From DASVHS01 sp038244815 (GTDB taxonomy: Bacteria; Acidobacteriota; Thermoanaerobaculia; Gp7-AA8), in assembly GCA_038244815.1 (NCBI GenBank), contig JBBRTB010000024.1, positions 1-64,000 on the forward strand: a stretch of 64,000 bases of DNA, in the 5' to 3' direction. Position 1 is the stretch's first letter. Every line of letters starts with the position of its first letter. The notes under the pieces were generated by a model, which worked only from the letters and a program-made list of their open reading frames with translations, was not told the origin of the DNA and did not search any database. The position numbers and the translations under genes are program-made. Of the stretch, positions 58,129 to 64,000 are shown in pieces.

Positions 58129-58764
58129 TCACTGCCACGCATAAACATCGACGTTCGCTCTGGCACGCAACTGCGTCGTCCAGGTCTCGACTTCCTTCTG
58201 CAGCCGGTCGGAGCGGAGCAGCGAACGGATCTGTTCGCGCACCTCGTCGATCGGCGGAATGGGAAGGCCGCGTGCGCGGCGCTGCTCGCTCCACGTCCCC
58301 TTGTAGTACGCATCGATGTCTTCGTTGGGGATGAACACCAGCGGCGCGAACCGTTCCTGGATGTAGGCCTCGACCTGCAACTGGCGCTTGACCAGTGTCC
58401 GGAACTCCTCGGGGGTCAACTCCGCGCGCTCCAGCGCCGCGGTGAAATCGGCGGGCGAGGCAAACCGTTTCTGGATCTCCGTGAGTCGCGCCTCGATGGA
58501 GTCCTTCGGGATGTCCTGAGCGCCGAATCGCTCTACGTCGCGGTAGCGCAGGGTCTGCGCGATCAGACTGTCCAGCACGGCATGGCGATAGTCATCCACG
58601 CTCTGCCCGGCAGCGCGCTTGAAGAAACGGGTATCCACCATCTGAGAGATTTCGCTCACGGTGATGACCTGGCGGTCGATCACCGCGGCCACCCGGTCGA
58701 TGGTCACGGCCGCGCCCGGTGGGGCGGCGAGGAGAACCGCGAACAGAAGGAACAGCTTTCTCAT
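58129..58764 (-). CDS. SurA N-terminal-like periplasmic protein
   Basis: 211 aa. Signal peptide (LFLLFAVLLAAPPGAA), then RVAAVIDRQVITVSEISQMVDTRF, the opening of SurA/PpiD-type chaperone domains, and helical segments to the end. No parvulin (PPIase) domain follows, so it is only the chaperone part. It probably handles outer-membrane proteins. Divergent from hrcA across a 93-bp promoter region. Confidence 0.82.
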   Translation of the reverse strand: MRKLFLLFAVLLAAPPGAAVTIDRVAAVIDRQVITVSEISQMVDTRFFKRAAGQSVDDYRHAVLDSLIAQTLRYRDVERFGAQDIPKDSIEARLTEIQKRFASPADFTAALERAELTPEEFRTLVKRQLQVEAYIQERFAPLVFIPNEDIDAYYKGTWSEQRRARGLPIPPIDEVREQIRSLLRSDRLQKEVETWTTQLRARANVDVYAWQ

Positions 58765-58778
58765 TGAACCCGTTCACC

Positions 58779-58807
58779 TTGACACGACGGCTGGCACTCG
58801 GGATAAA
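58779..58807 (+). promoter_or_regulatory. Vegetative promoter of hrcA (TTGACA-17-GATAAA)
   Basis: Perfect -35 TTGACA at 58779-58784, a 17-bp spacer and GATAAA(T) at 58802-58807. It is the only clear -35/-10 pair I found in the window, and the CIRCE operator overlaps its spacer and -10. Confidence 0.75.
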
Positions 58808-58817
58808 TGACTGCCAG
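58791..58817. promoter_or_regulatory. CIRCE-type operator for HrcA
   Basis: CTGGCACTC, 9-nt spacer, GACTGCCAG: the arms are mirror images with one mismatch and match the CIRCE pattern TTAGCACTC-N9-GAGTGCTAA at the GCACTC core. It covers the -10 of the hrcA promoter, so HrcA bound here would block the heat-shock operon. Confidence 0.75.
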
Positions 58818-58857
58818 CAGGCCTGCTTCGTCGAGTAGGACCTGCGTCGTCATCCAT

Positions 58858-59928
58858 ATGGTACAGAAGCTCGAGATCCACGGTGAAGACCTCGATGCCC
58901 GCGCGCGCGAGGTGCTGCGGGAGATCGTCATCCAGCATATCGCCAGCGGCGAGCCGATCGGTTCGCGCATTCTGTCGAAGTGCGGCCGTTTCCAGCTTTC
59001 TCCCGCCAGCCTCCGCAATGTGATGGCCGACCTCGAGGATCTCGGCTACCTCCAGCAGCCGCATACCTCGGCAGGACGCATACCAACCGACCGCGGCTAC
59101 CGCTTCTTCATCGAGTATCTGATGAAGTCGCACGCGCTCTCCTCGCACGAGCGCGAGGCCATCGACGATTCCGTCCGTCACGTCAGCGAATTCGATGAGG
59201 TGCTGCAACTGACCTCGAAGCTGCTCTCCTCCATGAGCGACCAGATCGGCGTCGTCTTCATGCCCACGCTGCTGCAGTTCTCGATCCGCAGCATGGATTT
59301 CGTCCTGGTCGCCGAAAACAAGATCATGTGCGTGATCGTCGGCGCCAACGGCATGGTCGTCAACAAGATCGTGGAGACCCGTCTGGCGTTCACGCGCGAC
59401 GAACTGGAGAAGATCGGCCGCTACATCACCACGGAGTTCAGCGGGCTGACTCTCGATCAGATCCGCCGCCGCCTCATCCGCTTGACCGAGCAGGAGCGGG
59501 TCCAGCACGACGAGATGCTCCAGAAGACCATCACCCTGGGCATCGAGGCCGTCAACGACGTCACCCCCGTCCAGCACGAGCTGATCGTGGAGGGCGCCGC
59601 ATCGATTCTGACCAAGCCCGAGTTCTCCGACGCCGGGGCCCTCAGAAAGACGTTCCTGGCCCTCCAGGAAAAGGAGAAGCTCATCGATATCCTGGAATCG
59701 TTCCTCGACGAGGATGGGTTGCAGATCCTCATCGGCTCGGAGAGCGACTTCACGCAGGTCCACAACTTCTCGATCGTGGCGCGCCGCTATGGCACCCATT
59801 CGGCACCGCTGGGAATGGTCGGTATCATCGGCCCGATGCGCATGGAGTACGCGAGGATGGCTCCGCTCGTCGATTACCTGGGACGAGCTTTGTCGCTTAA
59901 GATCGAAGAAGAACAGGAAGAGCGCTGA
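58858..59928 (+). CDS. hrcA: Heat-inducible transcription repressor HrcA
   Basis: 356 aa from ATG 58858. The N-terminal winged helix has REVLREIVIQHIASGEPIGSR and LSPASLRNVMADLEDLGYLQQPHTSAGRIPTDRGYR, the family signature. A GAF-like dimer domain follows, and the C-terminal segment is GMVGIIGPMRMEYARMAPLVDYLG. It represses the operon through CIRCE and is released when GroE or heat removes its active form. First gene of hrcA-grpE-dnaK-dnaJ. Confidence 0.96.
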   Translation: MVQKLEIHGEDLDARAREVLREIVIQHIASGEPIGSRILSKCGRFQLSPASLRNVMADLEDLGYLQQPHTSAGRIPTDRGYRFFIEYLMKSHALSSHEREAIDDSVRHVSEFDEVLQLTSKLLSSMSDQIGVVFMPTLLQFSIRSMDFVLVAENKIMCVIVGANGMVVNKIVETRLAFTRDELEKIGRYITTEFSGLTLDQIRRRLIRLTEQERVQHDEMLQKTITLGIEAVNDVTPVQHELIVEGAASILTKPEFSDAGALRKTFLALQEKEKLIDILESFLDEDGLQILIGSESDFTQVHNFSIVARRYGTHSAPLGMVGIIGPMRMEYARMAPLVDYLGRALSLKIEEEQEER

Positions 59929-60551
59929 TGCCTGACGACAAAGACAACGAACCGAGCGACGACAGTTACGTCATCGAAGACACCGGCGAGTCGATCGCGG
60001 ACATCGAGCACGAGATGGAGGTGGCGGCGCAGGAGGCCGACGACACGCTGACACACCAGAAGACGCAGCCCGGTGGCCTGACTGCGGTCCCGGCCGGCGA
60101 GGACGAGGATCTCCGCAAGCTCAACGACCGCTACCTGCGCACCGTCGCCGATTTCGAGAACTTCCGGAAACGATCCGATCGCGAGAAAGACGAATTCCGC
60201 AAATATGCGGTGGCCAACCTGCTACGCGACCTGCTCCCGGTGATCGACAATTTCGACCGCGCCCTCGATCATGCCGCGGAGGGTGACGAGTTCCACAAAG
60301 GGGTGCTGCTGATCTACAAGCAGCTTTACGACATCCTGCAGAAGACCGGGCTGAAGCCCATCGACGACGTCGACGTTCGCTTCAACCCCAACATCCACGA
60401 AGCAGTCATCCGCGAGGAGAATCCGTCCGTCCCTTCCCAGACCGTCACCGCTGTGCTGCAGAAAGGTTACTTTCTGCACGACCGTCTGCTGCGACCCGCC
60501 CTGGTCAAGGTGGCCGTCGGCGGTCCCGAACAACACGATGAGGTAGAGTGA
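59928..60551 (+). CDS. grpE: Nucleotide exchange factor GrpE
   Basis: 207 aa. An acidic disordered start, a coiled-coil dimer region (LRKLNDRYLRTVADFENFRKR) and a beta domain (RFNPNIHEAVIRE, VTAVLQKGYFLHDRLLRPALVKV). It releases ADP from DnaK. Its ATG overlaps the hrcA stop by one base. Confidence 0.96.
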   Translation: MPDDKDNEPSDDSYVIEDTGESIADIEHEMEVAAQEADDTLTHQKTQPGGLTAVPAGEDEDLRKLNDRYLRTVADFENFRKRSDREKDEFRKYAVANLLRDLLPVIDNFDRALDHAAEGDEFHKGVLLIYKQLYDILQKTGLKPIDDVDVRFNPNIHEAVIREENPSVPSQTVTAVLQKGYFLHDRLLRPALVKVAVGGPEQHDEVE

Positions 60552-60560
60552 TCGGAACCA

Positions 60561-60649
60561 TCTCATTCCGAGCCGCGCAGAGGGCGGAGAATCCGGGGGC
60601 GGCAGAATCGCACCATCCGGATTGCTCGTGCCTCGTGCTCGGAATGAGA
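60561..60649 (+). other. Large stem-loop between grpE and dnaK
   Basis: A 13-bp perfect outer stem (60561-60573 with 60637-60649) encloses a 7-bp inner stem (60590-60596 with 60617-60623). The whole folds into a roughly 90-nt hairpin with no T tract, ending 28 nt before the dnaK ATG. It could be a processing, stability or attenuation element. Confidence 0.7.
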
Positions 60650-60677
60650 GAACCGGTCCTTTGTTAGCTGAGCTCTG

Positions 60678-62519
60678 ATGCCGAAGATCATCGGAATTGA
60701 CCTGGGTACGACGAACTCCTGCGTCGCGGTCGTGGACGTCACGACGCCGCAGGTGATCTCGAACCGTGAAGGAAGCCGCACCACGCCGTCCGTGGTGGGA
60801 TTCACCGAGGATAGTGAGCGACTGGTTGGTCAGATCGCCAAGCGTCAGGCCATCACCAATCCCTTCAACACGATTTTCGCGATCAAGCGGCTCATTGGCC
60901 GCAAGTTCGACTCCGAGGAAGTCACGCACGCCAAGAAGGTGCTGCCGTACCAGGTCGTCCCCGCCACCAACGGGGACGTCAAGGTCAAGATCCGCGACCG
61001 CGAATACTCGCCCGAGGAGGTCTCCGCGTTCATCCTCATGGAGATCAAGTCGTTCGCCGAGGAGTTTCTCGGCGAGCCGCTGACGGAGGCCATCATCACC
61101 GTCCCGGCGTACTTCAACGACTCGCAGCGGCAGGCCACGCGCGATGCCGGCAAGATCGCCGGCCTGGAAGTGCTGCGCATCATCAACGAGCCGACCGCTG
61201 CCGCACTGGCCTACGGGCTCGACAACAAGAAAAGCCAGATCATCGCCGTGTACGACCTCGGCGGCGGCACGTTCGATATCTCTATCCTCAAACTCGAGGA
61301 AGGTCTGTTCGAAGTCCTGTCGACGTCGGGCGACACCTATCTCGGCGGCGAAGACTTCGACAAGCGGATCATGGACTGGCTGATCGAGAACTTCCGGAAG
61401 GACACCGGCATCGATCTGACCGAAGACCGCATGGCTCTACAGCGTCTCAAGGAGGCCTCGGAGCGCGCCAAGTGCGAGCTGTCCACGGAGCCGGAGACGC
61501 GCATCACCCTGCCGTTCATCTCCGCCGATGCCTCCGGACCGAAGCATCTCAACAGTGTCCTCTCCCGTCACGAGCTCGAGAGGATGGTGGCCGACCTCAT
61601 CCAGCGCACGATCGATCCCACCACGGACGCCCTGAAAGCGGCCGGCCTCACTCCCGACAAGATCGATGAGGTCGTCCTGGTGGGCGGCCAGACCCGGATG
61701 CCCAAGGTCATCGAGGCCGTGCAGAACGTCTTCGGCAAGGAGCCGAACCGCAACATCAATCCCGACGAGGTCGTGGCCGTGGGCGCGGCCATCCAGGGCG
61801 GCATCCTGCGCGGCGACATCAAGGACATGATCCTGCTCGACGTCACGCCGCTGTCGCTGGGACTGGAGACGCACGGCGGCCTGTTCACGAAGATCATCGA
61901 GCGCAACGCCACCATCCCCACGAAGAACTCGCTGATCTTCACCACCGTCGCCGACAACCAGGGCAAGGTGCAGGTGCACGTGCTCCAGGGCGAGCGCGAG
62001 TTCGCCCGCGAGAACAAGTCCCTCGGCAAATTCGATCTGGTGGGGATTCCCCCCTCGCCGCGCGGCGTGCCGCAGATCGAAGTCACGTTCGCCATCGACT
62101 CCAACGGCATCGTCAACGTCACCGCCCGCGATCAGGCCACCGGCCAGTCCCAGGGCGTGCAGATCAATCCGGCCGGCGGTCTGTCCAAAGACGAGATCGA
62201 CCGCATCATCAACGAGGCCACCGAGCACTCGCGCGCGGACAACCAGCGCCGCGAAGTGCGCGTGATCCAGAACAAGCTCGAGGGCATGATCTACACCAAC
62301 GAGAAAGTGTTCCGTGAGTTCGGGAAGCTGCTCAAGGACGACGAGCGCGAGAGCGTTTCGAAGATGATCGCCAGAGCCCGCGAGGTCATCAACTCCGACG
62401 AGAAGGCCCGCCTCAACGAGGCCATCTTCGAGCTCCAGGGCGCGTCGCGCATCCTGACCGGCGTCATGCTCTATAACCCCGCCAAATTCGGCGTTCCCGG
62501 AGATTCCACCCCCAGTTGA
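60678..62519 (+). CDS. dnaK: Chaperone DnaK (Hsp70)
   Basis: 613 aa. The ATPase domain has IIGIDLGTTNSCVAV, VPAYFNDSQRQATRDAGKIAGL, DLGGGTFDISIL and VLVGGQTRMPKV. The linker is DMILLDVTPLSLGLETHGG, and the beta sandwich runs on to about 500. The lid helix is shortened and lacks the usual charged disordered tail (it ends FGVPGDSTPS). It binds unfolded chains under control of DnaJ and GrpE. Confidence 0.97.
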   Translation: MPKIIGIDLGTTNSCVAVVDVTTPQVISNREGSRTTPSVVGFTEDSERLVGQIAKRQAITNPFNTIFAIKRLIGRKFDSEEVTHAKKVLPYQVVPATNGDVKVKIRDREYSPEEVSAFILMEIKSFAEEFLGEPLTEAIITVPAYFNDSQRQATRDAGKIAGLEVLRIINEPTAAALAYGLDNKKSQIIAVYDLGGGTFDISILKLEEGLFEVLSTSGDTYLGGEDFDKRIMDWLIENFRKDTGIDLTEDRMALQRLKEASERAKCELSTEPETRITLPFISADASGPKHLNSVLSRHELERMVADLIQRTIDPTTDALKAAGLTPDKIDEVVLVGGQTRMPKVIEAVQNVFGKEPNRNINPDEVVAVGAAIQGGILRGDIKDMILLDVTPLSLGLETHGGLFTKIIERNATIPTKNSLIFTTVADNQGKVQVHVLQGEREFARENKSLGKFDLVGIPPSPRGVPQIEVTFAIDSNGIVNVTARDQATGQSQGVQINPAGGLSKDEIDRIINEATEHSRADNQRREVRVIQNKLEGMIYTNEKVFREFGKLLKDDERESVSKMIARAREVINSDEKARLNEAIFELQGASRILTGVMLYNPAKFGVPGDSTPS

Positions 62520-62522
62520 TCC

Positions 62523-63638
62523 ATGGCTACCACCGAGAAACGTGATTACTACGAGGTGCTCGGCATCGAGCGCGGCGCCTCCATCGACGACATCAAAAGG
62601 GCTTACCGCAAGCTCGCACTGAAGTACCACCCCGACAAGAATCCGGGCAACGCCGGCGCCGAGGAGAAGTTCAAGGAAGCGGCCGAAGCGTACGGCGTGC
62701 TCTCCGACGAGGAGAAGCGCGGTCGCTACGATCGTTACGGGCACGGCGGCGTGTCCGGAATGGGCGGCTTCGACCCCAATCAGTTTGCCGACTTCGGCGA
62801 CATCCTCGGCGATCTCTTCGGGTTCGGTGATCTGTTCGGCGGGGGACGGAAGCGTTCCTCCCGGCCCACACGCGGGAACGATCTGCGCTTCGATCTCGAG
62901 CTCGAGTTCAACGATGCCGTGTTCGGCAAAGACGTCACGCTCGACGTGCCGCGCGTCGTGGCCTGCAAGACGTGCAATGGATCGGGCGCCAAACCGGGAA
63001 CGCAGCCCGTCACCTGCACTGGTTGCGGTGGGCGGGGACAGGTCCGCTATTCACAGGGATTCTTCGCCGTGGCGCGCACCTGCCCGCAGTGCGGCGGGGC
63101 CGGGAAGGTCATCAAGGATCCCTGCGCCTCGTGCAACGGAGCGGGGCGGGTGCGCGAAGAGAAAAAGATCTCCGTCAAGATTCCGGCCGGAGTCGATGAT
63201 GGATCGCGTTTGCGGGTGGCGGGCGAGGGGGAGGCCGGATTCAACGGCGGTCCGGCCGGCGATCTCTACGTGTTCATCTCGGTCAAGGAGCATCCGAAGT
63301 TCACGCGCCGCGACTACGACATCCACTCCGAGCAGGCTCTCTCGGTGACGCAGGCGATCCTCGGCGCGGAAGTGAAGACCGAGACCATCGACGGCGAAGA
63401 GACGCTGAGAGTACCGGCGGGCACGCAGCCGAGCCAGGTCTTCCGCCTGCGCGGCAAGGGCGTGCAGTTCCTCGACGGCAGCGGACGCGGCGACCACTAC
63501 GTGCACGCCGGGGTGCGCATCCCGACGGCGCTCAGCGACGAGCAGCGCCACCTGCTCGAGGAACTGGCCAAGCTCGAAGGGGAGACCCCGCCCGAGCGCC
63601 GCGTCCTCGACAAGGTCAAGGACTTCTTCTCCGCATAG
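62523..63638 (+). CDS. dnaJ: Chaperone DnaJ (Hsp40, type I)
   Basis: 371 aa. J domain with HPD in LKYHPDKNPG. Gly/Phe region about 70-115. Four CxxCxGxG-type zinc knuckles at about 150-210 (CKTCNGSGA, CTGCGGRGQ, CPQCGGAGK, CASCNGAGR). The C-terminal substrate-binding domains carry VSVKIPAGVDDGSRLRV-like sequence (KISVKIPAGVDDGS). It delivers substrates to DnaK and stimulates its ATPase. Three nt after dnaK. Confidence 0.97.
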   Translation: MATTEKRDYYEVLGIERGASIDDIKRAYRKLALKYHPDKNPGNAGAEEKFKEAAEAYGVLSDEEKRGRYDRYGHGGVSGMGGFDPNQFADFGDILGDLFGFGDLFGGGRKRSSRPTRGNDLRFDLELEFNDAVFGKDVTLDVPRVVACKTCNGSGAKPGTQPVTCTGCGGRGQVRYSQGFFAVARTCPQCGGAGKVIKDPCASCNGAGRVREEKKISVKIPAGVDDGSRLRVAGEGEAGFNGGPAGDLYVFISVKEHPKFTRRDYDIHSEQALSVTQAILGAEVKTETIDGEETLRVPAGTQPSQVFRLRGKGVQFLDGSGRGDHYVHAGVRIPTALSDEQRHLLEELAKLEGETPPERRVLDKVKDFFSA

Positions 63639-63758
63639 ATCCCTCAATTGAATTGAATCAGCCGACACCGCCGGATGTGTCCGCTGTTCATAACTGCACA
63701 CCTGACAAGAAGAAGATCGCGTATTGTGGTCGCACCGCGGACGTCTTTGGAGGTTTTT

Positions 63759-63938
63759 ATGAGCCGAATGGGGGGCAAAGCCCCGACGCAAATCACCTGG
63801 ATCATCTGCCTGATTCTCTATGTGGTGGCCCTCGTGGCTCACTTCGGACTGTTCCGCGTCCGGGCCGACATCGCCCAGTGGTCGTGGATCATCGGCTACG
63901 GACTGCTGCTGCTGGCCGTCCAGGTCCGCGGGCTCTGA
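63759..63938 (+). CDS. Small two-helix membrane protein
   Basis: 59 aa from ATG 63759, with TGGAGG upstream. Two helices (ITWIICLILYVVALVAHFGLF and QWSWIIGYGLLLLAVQV) separated by RVRADIA. No known family. A good ribosome site and GC-rich third positions support it. An earlier ATG at 63675 has no ribosome site. Confidence 0.65.
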   Translation: MSRMGGKAPTQITWIICLILYVVALVAHFGLFRVRADIAQWSWIIGYGLLLLAVQVRGL

Positions 63939-63976
63939 GTCTCTGAGCTCCGCGCCGTGCGACAATCGCCGGCTCG

Positions 63977-64000
63977 ATGGACGTCATCGTCTTCGGCGCG
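63977..64000 (+). CDS. First codons of the next gene (partial)
   Basis: ATG 63977 reads MDVIVFGA to the window edge. The strand-Gly start would suit a Rossmann nucleotide-binding protein, but eight codons cannot establish that. GACAAT lies 10 nt upstream. Confidence 0.3.

Overview
This is a GC-rich (about 64 % by eye) Gram-negative bacterial chromosome segment with dense, mostly housekeeping content. OmpA-type outer-membrane proteins, a SurA-like chaperone, HtrA and an HrcA/CIRCE-controlled dnaK operon fit a diderm. The gene mix and many start codons lying 6-9 nt after a TANNNT box fit an Acidobacteriota-like soil lineage, but no 16S is present and that placement is inference.

Layout. 1-1995: right end of an integrative element. 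It holds a cargo tail, a HTH protein, a ribbon-helix-helix protein and a tyrosine integrase, and it ends on a 25-bp copy of a tRNA-Gly 3' end followed by a terminator. 2000-12600: yraN, mutL, a zinc-type oxidoreductase, envelope proteins (OmpA barrel, SpoIID lipoprotein), an FHA protein whose frame is broken at an A10 tract, and a lone receiver domain. 12680-17850: pyrR-pyrB-pyrC, a receiver domain coupled to pyrC, a PilT ATPase with a coiled-coil tail, and queF. 17880-22760 (minus strand): an unknown gene coupled to ribE, ribD, htrA, and a glsB-type gene with a textbook sigma-54 site. 22930-30620: pfkA, enoyl-CoA hydratase, aldo/keto reductase, two GT-C-like membrane proteins, aldehyde dehydrogenase. 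30780-35540: complete livKHMGF branched-chain amino acid transporter. 35610-43000: OmpA/coiled-coil protein, beta-solenoid protein, permease plus Rieske oxygenase, PAS-GGDEF-EAL protein. 43000-45330: a decayed patch with two pseudogenes and small ORFs. 45410-50800: fabF-acpP, DUF2203, HAD, tRNase Z-like hydrolase, dacB. 50980-58100: guaB, amidohydrolase, TrmJ-like methyltransferase, receiver, ligA. 58130-63640: SurA-like protein divergent from hrcA-grpE-dnaK-dnaJ. The window ends with a small membrane protein and the first codons of another gene.

No gene-level defence or biosynthetic system was found. The most unusual signals are non-coding: a family of locus-specific inverted microsatellites between genes, widespread likely leaderless promoters, a possible programmed frameshift in the FHA gene, an overlapping bidirectional -10 box, and the element end at tRNA-Gly.
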